Part shown: piece after piece, positions 1 to 5,594 of the stretch
Layout of the letters: every line of letters starts with the position of its first letter
Position numbering within the stretch: the stretch's first letter is position 1
Source of the DNA: Conexibacter sp.
Lineage (GTDB): Bacteria; Actinomycetota; Thermoleophilia; Solirubrobacterales; Solirubrobacteraceae
Reading direction: 5' to 3'
DNA: 8,458 nucleotides
Assembly (NCBI GenBank): GCA_025964295.1
Contig: JAOPZD010000501.1
Coordinates: 1-8,458, forward strand
Made by a program: the position numbers and the translations under genes
Notes under the pieces: generated by a model
What the model saw: only the letters and a program-made list of their open reading frames with translations
What the model was told of the DNA's origin: nothing
Database searches by the model: none

Positions 1-1095
1 CGGCGCCCACGGCAGCGGCGCGCGCTGGGGGTCGCGCCCGTCGACGTCGACCACCTGCTGCGCGGTCACCGGGACGTCGGGCAGGCCGAGCTCCTCGCCC
101 TGATAGAGGAACGGCGTCCCGCGCAGCGTGGTCAGCAGCATGGCGGCGGTCCGCACGGCGTGCTCGCCGTGCCGTGAGGCCAGGCGGGAGTAGTCATGGT
201 TGTTGAGGCACCACGCGGGCCAGGCCGCCGGCTCGAGCAGGTTGTAGAACTCGACGAGCGACCGCCGGAAGGCGTCCGCCGACCACGGCAGCTCCAGGAA
301 GTGGAAGTTGTGGGCCAGGTGCAGGCCGGCGGGCCAGTTGACGTAGCGGGCGACGTCGGCCTGGGTCGGGAGGTGCAGCTCGCCGGCGGCCAGCCGGTCG
401 GCGTCGAACTCCTCCAGCACGCCGCGGATGCCCGCGAGCCGGCGCTGCATGCTGTCCCAGTCCTGGTCGTGACGGCGGCCGGGCTCGTTCTCGCCCAGGT
501 GCGGGTCCTTGGCGATGCGGTAGACGACGTCCATCCGGAAGCCGTCGACCCCGCGCCGCAGCCAGAAGCGCAGCACGTCGTGCATCGCCGCCTCGACCTC
601 GGGCTCGTCCCAGTTGAGGTCGGGCTGCTCGGGCAGGAACGAGTGCAGGTAGAGCTCGCCGGTCGCCTCCTCCCGCGTCCAGGCCGGACCGCCGCGACGG
701 AACTGCGCCTGCCAGCCGTTGGGCCGGTCGCGCCACACGTACCACCCGCGTCGCGCGGGGTCGGTGAACCACGGGTGCCGGTCGGAGGTGTGGTTCGGGA
801 CCCAGTCGAGGACGACGCGCAGGCCGCGAGCGTGCGCGGCCTCCAGCAGCGCGTCGAAGTCCGCGAGCGTGCCGAAGACGGGAGCGACGTCCTCGTAGTC
901 GCTGATGTCATAGCCGAAGTCGGCCATCGGGGAGCGGTAGAACGGCGACAGCCACAGCGCCTCGACGCCGAGCGCTACGAGATGATCGAGCCGCGCGAGC
1001 ACGCCCGGCAGGTCGCCAATGCCGTCGCCGTCGGCATCGCAGAACGAGCGCGGGTAGACCTGGTAGATCGCCCCGCGCTGCCACCATCGAAGCAC
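1..1095 (-). CDS. GH13 alpha-glucosidase (alpha-amylase family), C-terminus cut off by window edge
   Basis: Likely a cytoplasmic exo-acting alpha-glucosidase releasing glucose from maltose or isomaltose-type oligosaccharides. The GTG start at 1095 has a ribosome-binding site AAGGTG five bases upstream; 365 codons are open to base 1. The N-terminus (MLRWWQRGAIYQVYPRSF) is typical of the oligo-1,6-glucosidase/maltase branch. All four GH13 signature regions are visible: DWVPNH (D97-H102), GFRMD with nucleophile D189, GEL with acid/base E239, and NNHD with stabiliser D301. A Ca-binding-type loop (D20, D22, D24, D28) is also present. The visible end (RAPLPW) matches the conserved stretch after the TIM barrel core; full enzymes are usually 520-560 residues, so about a third is missing. 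No signal peptide is seen. V190 follows the nucleophile; in yeast isomaltase-type enzymes Val here goes with alpha-1,6 preference and Thr/Ala with alpha-1,4, so isomalto-oligosaccharide activity is possible (inference). Same strand as the VOC gene, 82 bases away. Confidence 0.93.
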   Translation of the reverse strand, partial: MLRWWQRGAIYQVYPRSFCDADGDGIGDLPGVLARLDHLVALGVEALWLSPFYRSPMADFGYDISDYEDVAPVFGTLADFDALLEAAHARGLRVVLDWVPNHTSDRHPWFTDPARRGWYVWRDRPNGWQAQFRRGGPAWTREEATGELYLHSFLPEQPDLNWDEPEVEAAMHDVLRFWLRRGVDGFRMDVVYRIAKDPHLGENEPGRRHDQDWDSMQRRLAGIRGVLEEFDADRLAAGELHLPTQADVARYVNWPAGLHLAHNFHFLELPWSADAFRRSLVEFYNLLEPAAWPAWCLNNHDYSRLASRHGEHAVRTAAMLLTTLRGTPFLYQGEELGLPDVPVTAQQVVDVDGRDPQRAPLPWAP

Positions 1096-1133
1096 GGGCT
1101 CACCTTACGGCGCCACGTTCCTGGTGGAGGGCT

Positions 1134-1159
1134 CGGCGAGCTCGAGCGCAGACTCGCCG
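1134..1159 (-). repeat. Weak inverted repeat between VOC and alpha-glucosidase genes
   Basis: CGGCGAG (1134-1140) and CTCGCCG (1153-1159) are perfect complements with a 12-base spacer containing CTCGAG. On the minus-strand transcript this would be a 7-bp hairpin in the 82-base gap after the VOC stop codon. There is no following U-run, so it is not a convincing intrinsic terminator; in DNA this GC-rich, such a repeat could also be chance. It is the only structure I see in this gap apart from the glucosidase ribosome-binding site. Confidence 0.25.
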
Positions 1160-1177
1160 GGCGCGGGCCCAGGCACA

Positions 1178-1591
<414 letters not shown>

Positions 1592-1594
1592 GGC

Positions 1595-1612
1595 CCCGAC
1601 CCTAGGGTCGGG
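1595..1612. repeat. 18-bp perfect palindrome spanning regulator stop and VOC leader
   Basis: CCCGACCCTAGGGTCGGG is a perfect 18-bp palindrome. The TAG stop of the AraC-type gene (1602-1604) sits in its centre and the ATG of the VOC gene begins three bases beyond it. In the minus-strand RNA the arms would form a CCCGACC/GGGTCGG stem with a CUAG loop, extendable with one bulged G by GGCCC/GGGCC right up to the start codon. The only Shine-Dalgarno-like sequence for the VOC gene (GGGTCGGGG) would then be paired. It could be an RNA switch or coupling element, or a DNA operator. No U-run follows, so it is not a standard terminator. Confidence 0.6.
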
Positions 1613-2024
1613 CCGGGCCCTGCGCTGTTCCGAAACTGCTCGGCCGCGTCCAGGCCTTGGCGAAGCACGTCGGGACGTCGGGCAGCGGCCCGCGCTCGCG
1701 GAACGCGGAGGGCGACTCGCCGATGATCTCGCGGAAGGTGCGGCTGAACGTCGCGAAGCTCGTGAAGCCGACCTCCAGGCAGATCTCGCTGACCGACAGC
1801 TCGCCGGCGCGCAGCAGGGCCATGGCCCGCTCGATGCGCCGCCGCTGCAGGTAGCGGTGAGGCGTCTCGCCGAAGGTCGCCTTGAACTGGCGGATGAAGT
1901 GGGCCTCGGAGACGATCGCGATCCGCGCCAGCGCGCGGACGTCCAACGGGCCGGCGTAGTCGCGGTCGATCGCGTCGCGCGCCCGGAGCATCCGCCGGTT
2001 GACGTCCTCCTGGGCGCGGCTCAC
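1602..2024 (-). CDS. AraC/XylS-family regulator, stand-alone DNA-binding domain
   Basis: A 140-residue protein that is almost entirely the AraC double helix-turn-helix domain. The first HTH lies about residues 28-50 (LDVRALARIAIVSEAHFIRQ region) and the second about 76-100 with the family motif ICLEVGFTSFATFSRTFRE and GESPSAFR (102-109). There is no N-terminal cupin or other sensor domain, so any signal must come by a partner or by expression level. A short tail (VPTCFAKAWTRPSSF, 117-131) follows. The GTG start at 2024 has no clear ribosome-binding site; a downstream ATG at 1991 (M12) is an alternative, with AGGAGG about 14 bases before it, and would leave both HTHs intact. It lies 16 bases after the lipoprotein stop and 10 before the VOC gene, so it is probably co-transcribed with both and is a good candidate to control the VOC gene (inference). 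Confidence 0.92.
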   Translation of the reverse strand: MSRAQEDVNRRMLRARDAIDRDYAGPLDVRALARIAIVSEAHFIRQFKATFGETPHRYLQRRRIERAMALLRAGELSVSEICLEVGFTSFATFSRTFREIIGESPSAFRERGPLPDVPTCFAKAWTRPSSFGTAQGPARP

Positions 2025-2040
2025 GGCGGCCGGCCTGGCG

Positions 2041-2667
2041 CTAGTTCGACGCGTCGTCGGCGTTGACGACGTCGCCCGTCTTGGGGTCGACCGTCACCGC
2101 CGCCGGCTTGCGCGAGACGTTCACGCGCCAGGTCCCGACGGGGTCCTCGCCGTTGGCCGTCCGCGCGACGGCCTTGCCGTTGAGCCCCGCGGCGACGTGC
2201 CAGCGCAGCACGTGCGTGCCCGGCACGACCGGCGTCACGTGCCACTCGAAGGTCTTCGTACGACCCGCCGCCAGCGGGCCCAGGGCCCAGGTCGACACGT
2301 AGGCCGTGTCGCCGCCTCGCGGCCCCTTGTCGACGATCCACAGCTGCCGCGTCGGATCGGCGAGGTCCGCGCCCGAGGAACGCGTCGTGAACCCCGCGCC
2401 GCCCTTGGCGTCGTCGTCGCTGGTGACCGTCACCGCGACGTTCGGGATCGTCGCGTTGCCCGCGTTGCGGACGACGACCTTCATCACCGCGGGACCGGCC
2501 AGCCGCTGGCGCTCCGGGAAGGAGTGCGCCAGGACGTCGACCTTGAACGTGCCGGACGGCTCGTGCTTGTCCTGGCGCTCACCGCCGCCGCAGCCCGCGA
2601 CGAGACCGGCCGCCGCGAGAATCGCGACGACGCCGACGGACGACCGAGCTCTCCTGGACCCCTCCAC
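2041..2667 (-). CDS. Putative secreted lipoprotein with an Ig-like/CARDB-type beta domain
   Basis: 208 residues from a GTG start. The N-terminus is a clear lipoprotein signal peptide: Arg-rich n-region (R5, R6, R8), hydrophobic core about 11-24 and lipobox LVAG-C26, so the mature protein is probably lipid-anchored on the outer face of the membrane. A GGG-rich linker follows. Residues about 40-175 read as alternating strands; KVVVRNAGNATIPNVAV (63-79) resembles the core of CARDB/DUF11-type Ig-like domains ('other things being added to a noun-like NAGN turn'), and residues about 125-165 describe a second sandwich edge. No catalytic motif is seen and the family is not recognised with certainty. 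No strong ribosome-binding site precedes the GTG. It is transcribed divergently from the Mce operon and leads the AraC-type and VOC genes. A role as an accessory to the lipid transporter is possible but rests only on position. Confidence 0.8.
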   Translation of the reverse strand: MEGSRRARSSVGVVAILAAAGLVAGCGGGERQDKHEPSGTFKVDVLAHSFPERQRLAGPAVMKVVVRNAGNATIPNVAVTVTSDDDAKGGAGFTTRSSGADLADPTRQLWIVDKGPRGGDTAYVSTWALGPLAAGRTKTFEWHVTPVVPGTHVLRWHVAAGLNGKAVARTANGEDPVGTWRVNVSRKPAAVTVDPKTGDVVNADDASN

Positions 2668-2725
2668 TGCGGCGGGAACGTACCAGAGGCAGGTGTCACG
2701 CAGCGCAGGTGGAACTTCCCAGAGC

Positions 2726-2755
2726 CGTCACGGTTCCCGGTTGGCAGCCGTGACG
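2726..2755. repeat. Inverted repeat CGTCACGG-N14-CCGTGACG, operator-like
   Basis: Two perfect 8-bp complementary arms (2726-2733 and 2748-2755) have centres 22 bp apart, about two helical turns, so a dimeric regulator could contact both on one DNA face. The right arm lies between the putative -35 and -10 boxes of the Mce operon and also pairs with the next GTCAC (GTGAC-GACA-GTCAC, 2750-2763). This geometry suits a repressor site; TetR- and GntR-type repressors often control mce operons, but no such gene is in the window and the binding protein is unknown. Confidence 0.45.
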
Positions 2756-2770
2756 ACAGTCACATAGACT
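2741..2770 (+). promoter_or_regulatory. Candidate sigma70-type promoter of the Mce operon
   Basis: TTGGCA (2741-2746, five of six matches to TTGACA) and TAGACT (2765-2770, four of six to TATAAT) are 18 bp apart in an otherwise GC-rich stretch. Transcription would start near 2777, giving a leader of about 60 bases before the first permease gene. This was identified by eye only. Confidence 0.45.
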
Positions 2771-2838
2771 GGCCGCCGTGCGGGAGGCCTGCGTTCCAGG
2801 CTCGCCCGAGGGTTGCAAGAGGAGAGGTCCGAGACCGC

Positions 2839-3645
2839 GTGGTCAGCAGCGTTGCCGACCGGGCATTCGCCCCGGCGAAGAGCCTGCTCGAAGAAGTGGG
2901 CGACATGATGATCCTGACGGGGAAGACGATGGTGTCTGCCCTCCGTCCGCCGTACCCGTACGGGTCCGAGTTCGTCGGCCAGTTCCTGTTCGCGCTGCGC
3001 CTCTGCTGGCTGCCGCTGCTGATCTCGACCGTCGCCGTCTCCTACGGCGCGCCGGGCCTGCAGGCCGCGAACTTCCTGATCCTCTTCGGCGCGCTGGACC
3101 GCCTCGGCGGCTTCTTCGTCCTGGCGATCATCCGTGAGTTCGCGCCGTTCGTCTGCGCGATCATCGTCGCCGGCGTGGCGGGCACGGCGATCACCGCCGA
3201 CCTCGGCGCCCGCAAGATCCGCGAGGAGCTCGACGCCCTCCAGGTCCTGGGCGTCGACCCCGTCAAGAACCTCGTCGTCCCGCGCTTCCTGGCCCTGATG
3301 CTCGTCACGGGCCTGTTCGACATCTTCGCCATCATCTTCGGCATCACCGGCGGCCTGATCGCGACGCTGGTCAACGGCGCGCCGCTCGGTCCGTTCTGGG
3401 CCACCTTCTTCACGAACGCCTCGACGACCGACCTCTGGGGATCGCTGCTGAAATGCACGATGTTCGGGGCGATCACGGCGATCGTCTGCTGTTACAAGGG
3501 CATGACGGCCTCCGGCGGCGCCGAGGGCGTCGGCAAGGCCGTCAACCAGGCGGTGGTGATCACGTTCCTGGGTGTGTTCGCCTTCAACTACGTGTTCACC
3601 CAGACCCTGCTGGCGACGCACCCCGACATCACGGTGATCCGATAG
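2839..3645 (+). CDS. yrbEA: YrbE/MlaE-family ABC permease, first of pair
   Basis: A 268-residue inner-membrane permease of the Mce/Mla lipid transport family, normal length for YrbE. The GTG start at 2839 has GGAGAGG eleven bases upstream; ATG 2905 is a weaker alternative. An amphipathic N-terminus (about 1-48) precedes hydrophobic segments at about 52-75, 88-113, 147-178, 203-220 and 236-258. The family hallmark is present: REFAPFVCAII (99-109), AGVAGTAITADLG (111-123) and EELDALQVLGVDP (129-141). In MlaE the equivalent region forms the coupling helix contacting the ATPase, and the transmembrane core takes the lipid from the MCE channel. It would heterodimerise with the second permease, whose ATG directly follows its TAG stop with no gap, implying translational coupling and equal dosage. 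It is the first gene of the operon, behind the divergent control region. Confidence 0.95.
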   Translation: MVSSVADRAFAPAKSLLEEVGDMMILTGKTMVSALRPPYPYGSEFVGQFLFALRLCWLPLLISTVAVSYGAPGLQAANFLILFGALDRLGGFFVLAIIREFAPFVCAIIVAGVAGTAITADLGARKIREELDALQVLGVDPVKNLVVPRFLALMLVTGLFDIFAIIFGITGGLIATLVNGAPLGPFWATFFTNASTTDLWGSLLKCTMFGAITAIVCCYKGMTASGGAEGVGKAVNQAVVITFLGVFAFNYVFTQTLLATHPDITVIR

Positions 3646-4443
3646 ATGGGCGGCTGGCTCGCACTCCCCAAGGAGTGGATCTCGTCGTTCGGCGAGATCG
3701 CGAAGTTCAGCGGCAAGATCCTCGGGCAGGTCTACTCGCTGCGGGTCCTGCACTTCTTCGGCGAGACGCTGCGCCAGTGCGGCGTGCTGATCCTCGGCTC
3801 GACGATCGTCATCTGGGGCCTGGTCTTCATCGTCGGCCTGCAGTGCGGCATCGAGGGCGCCTACTTCACCCGCGCGCAGGGCGCCCCCGCGTACTCGGGC
3901 GTCTTCGCCGCCTGGTGCGACCTGCGCGAGATCGTGCCCTACGGCTTCGGCTACATGATGGCCGCCAAGGTCGGCACGGGCATCGTCGCCGAGCTGGGCT
4001 CGATGCGGATCTCCGACGAGATCGACGCCCTCGAGGTCATGGGCATCGACTCCGTGCTCTTCCTCTGCGCCACGCGCCTGCTGGCCGCCTGGCTGGTGCT
4101 GCCCTTCATGTACATGGCGGCGGTCGGCGCCGGCTTCTTCGCCAGCTACCTCGCGGTCGTGCAGCAGATCGGGGAGGTGAGCTCAGGCGGCTTCTCGCTG
4201 ATCTTCTGGATGTTCCAGAACCCACCCGACCTCCTGTACAGCGTCATCAAGGGCATGGTGATGGCCACGGCCATCGTCCTTGTGGGCTGCTACTACGGCT
4301 ACCACGCGGGCGGAGGACCCGTCGGCGTGGGTACCGCCACCGCAAAATCGATGGTGATGAACATCGTTCTGGTGCATCTCATCGGGATGTTGGGAACACA
4401 GGTGTTCTGGGGCGCCAATCCACGGGCGCCAATCGGAGGCTGA
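3646..4443 (+). CDS. yrbEB: YrbE/MlaE-family ABC permease, second of pair
   Basis: 265 residues, homologous to the upstream permease but clearly diverged, as expected for the YrbEA/YrbEB pair of Mce systems. An N-terminal interfacial helix (about 8-45) precedes hydrophobic segments at about 46-66, 98-115, 139-171, 200-218 and 236-254. Motifs: REIVPYGFGYMMAAKVGTG (94-112), VAELGSMRISDEIDALEVMG (114-133) and the late glycine-rich YYGYHAGGGPVGVGTATAKS (216-235) typical of actinobacterial YrbE proteins. The EIDALEVMGID segment corresponds to the ATPase-coupling loop. ATG at 3646 abuts the previous stop, so translation is probably by re-initiation. The 3' end contains two copies of GGGCGCCAATC, 14 bases apart, encoding the tail GANPRAPIGG; the ribosome-binding site of the next gene lies within its last codons. 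Confidence 0.95.
   Translation: MGGWLALPKEWISSFGEIAKFSGKILGQVYSLRVLHFFGETLRQCGVLILGSTIVIWGLVFIVGLQCGIEGAYFTRAQGAPAYSGVFAAWCDLREIVPYGFGYMMAAKVGTGIVAELGSMRISDEIDALEVMGIDSVLFLCATRLLAAWLVLPFMYMAAVGAGFFASYLAVVQQIGEVSSGGFSLIFWMFQNPPDLLYSVIKGMVMATAIVLVGCYYGYHAGGGPVGVGTATAKSMVMNIVLVHLIGMLGTQVFWGANPRAPIGG
4410..4434 (+). repeat. Short direct repeat, two copies of GGGCGCCAATC
   Basis: GGGCGCCAATC occurs at 4410-4420 and 4424-4434, a 14-base period, at the very end of the second permease gene. Because 14 is not a multiple of three, the two copies are read in different frames (GAN then RAPI). The second copy runs straight into GGAGG (4435-4439), the ribosome-binding site of the ATPase gene. Confidence 0.6.
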
Positions 4444-4450
4444 TACGAAC

Positions 4451-5431
4451 ATGTCCGAGACACCACGCGATCCCTATGAGGACGGCTACGAGGGCGAGCC
4501 CGAGCGCGCCGAGCGCGTCGCCGACCCGGTGACGACGCCCGACCGCGAGCGGCTGGCCTCCGACGACGACGCGCCCACGCGCGCCGCGGTCGTCCGCGAG
4601 GCCCCGCCGACGGGCGGCGGCGAGGGCGACGACGACGAGTACAAGTGGCACACCGGCCTCAACCGCCCCACGGGCGTGCCGGACGCCGTCGAGTTCGTCG
4701 ACGTCCACAAGGCCTTCGGCCGCAACAAGATCCTCCGCGGCCTGAACATGGGCCTGCCGGAGGGCAAGATCTCCATGATCCTCGGCCCGTCGGGCACGGG
4801 GAAGTCGGTGTGCATCAAGCACATGGTCGGCCTGCTGTACCCGGACGAGGGCGACGTCCTCGTCCACGGCGAGTCGGTCCCGAACATGACCGACGACGAG
4901 CTGTTCGACATGCGCAAGCGGTTCGGGGTCCTGTTCCAGGACGGTGCGCTGTTCGGCTCGATGAACCTGCTGGACAACGTGGCCTTCCCGCTGCGCCAGC
5001 ACACGGACAAGTCCGAGGACGAGATCCTCGAGATCGTCCAGAAGCGCCTCGAGGAGGTCGGGCTCGGCTCGGCCTACGACAAGATGCCCAACGAGCTCTC
5101 CGGGGGGATGCGCAAGCGCGCCGGGTTCGCACGGGCACTGGTCCTCGACCCCAACATCGTGCTCTTCGACGAGCCGGACTCCGGCCTGGACCCGGTCCGC
5201 ACGGCGCTGCTGTGCGAGCTGATCCAGGAGATCCACGAGGAGAACGGCGGGGCCTACACGGTCATCACGCACGACATCATGAGCGCCCGCCGCGTGGCGG
5301 AGTTCATCAGCGTGCTGTGGAAGGGCCGGATCGTGGAGTCCGGTCCCGCGGAGGAGCTGTTCAACTCCGAAAACGCGTTCGTCCGGCAGTTCCTGTCGGG
5401 CGAGTCGCAGGGGCCACTCGGCATGGAGTGA
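4451..5431 (+). CDS. mkl: Mkl/MlaF-type ATPase of the Mce transporter
   Basis: 326-residue ABC ATPase that powers lipid movement through the YrbE permeases from the cytoplasmic side. Motifs in order: Walker A GPSGTGKS (112-119), Q-loop Q163 in LFQDGALF, signature LSGGMRKR (216-223), Walker B VLFDEP (237-242) with catalytic E241, D-loop SGLD (244-247) and H-loop H274. The LSGGM variant, followed by RAGFARALVLDP, is characteristic of Mkl/MlaF rather than generic importers. Residues 1-78 are an extra, probably disordered N-terminus: 20 of the first 63 residues are Asp or Glu. Actinobacterial Mkl proteins are often longer than MlaF, so the start is plausible; ATG 4451 has GGAGG eleven bases upstream and lies seven bases after the permease stop. 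In mycobacteria mkl is unlinked from mce operons; here it sits between permease and mce genes, pointing to a dedicated motor. All catalytic residues are intact. Confidence 0.96.
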   Translation: MSETPRDPYEDGYEGEPERAERVADPVTTPDRERLASDDDAPTRAAVVREAPPTGGGEGDDDEYKWHTGLNRPTGVPDAVEFVDVHKAFGRNKILRGLNMGLPEGKISMILGPSGTGKSVCIKHMVGLLYPDEGDVLVHGESVPNMTDDELFDMRKRFGVLFQDGALFGSMNLLDNVAFPLRQHTDKSEDEILEIVQKRLEEVGLGSAYDKMPNELSGGMRKRAGFARALVLDPNIVLFDEPDSGLDPVRTALLCELIQEIHEENGGAYTVITHDIMSARRVAEFISVLWKGRIVESGPAEELFNSENAFVRQFLSGESQGPLGME

Positions 5432-5594
5432 GCTCCGGCGCGCCACCGGGCACCACCCCGGCGGTTCGCAACATCGTCTCAACACTTCAGTTGGAAGATC
5501 ATCGGCCGGTCTCGGCCAGAACCGAACCCCACACGGTCCTGTCTCACCCTCTTACTTGTCCCGCAGCTTCCGCCGTGCCCGTCGAGGTGCGTCG
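5432..5594 (+). other. 163-base gap between ATPase and first mce gene
   Basis: The only sizeable gap inside the operon. It starts with GC-rich repeats (GGCGCGCC at 5437-5444; CCGGG/CCCGG at 5446-5461), followed by a noticeably AT-richer pocket about 5464-5503. I see no persuasive -35/-10 pair and no terminator with a U-run, but an internal promoter or RNA processing site would fit here. A TTG at 5556 would extend the downstream gene by 13 codons but lacks a ribosome-binding site. Confidence 0.4.
5584..5589 (+). promoter_or_regulatory. Ribosome-binding site that decides the mce start
   Basis: GAGGTG lies five bases before ATG 5595. The in-frame upstream TTG at 5556 has only pyrimidine-rich sequence before it, so ATG 5595 is preferred. 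Confidence 0.65.

Larger units (their letters stand above)
2668..2838. promoter_or_regulatory. Divergent intergenic control region between lipoprotein and Mce operon
   Basis: 171 bases separate the two divergent starts and hold no gene. The motif GTCAC or its complement occurs four times in about 70 bases: GTCAC at 2695-2699, 2727-2731 and 2759-2763, and GTGAC at 2750-2754. The plus-strand promoter and inverted repeat are listed separately. On the minus strand I see no convincing -35/-10 pair for the lipoprotein gene. A possible 5'-leader hairpin of the Mce transcript (GCCTG 2787-2791, loop CGTTC, CAGGC 2797-2801) lies between the promoter and the ribosome-binding site GGAGAGG (2821-2827), which is 11 bases before the GTG at 2839. 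Confidence 0.6.

Noticed and set aside
2047..2056. CGACGCGTCG palindrome at the end of the lipoprotein gene
   Set aside because: Ten bases, within coding sequence, and of a kind common by chance at this GC content.
1999..2838. N-terminal extension of the first permease reading frame back to 1999
   Set aside because: The extension runs antisense across the lipoprotein gene and the promoter region; YrbE proteins are about 250-290 residues and GTG 2839 has a ribosome-binding site.
2728..3753. Minus-strand open frame of 341 codons opposite the first permease
   Set aside because: The product is an Arg/Asp/Glu/His-rich sequence without hydrophobic core, mirroring permease codons; the plus strand encodes a clear YrbE.
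5437..5461. GC-rich dyads after the ATPase stop codon as a terminator
   Set aside because: Stems are short, loops irregular and no U-run follows; the downstream mce genes belong functionally to the same operon.
4379..5485. Minus-strand open frame of 368 codons opposite the ATPase
   Set aside because: Antisense to an intact ABC ATPase with every motif; no domain or ribosome-binding site supports it.
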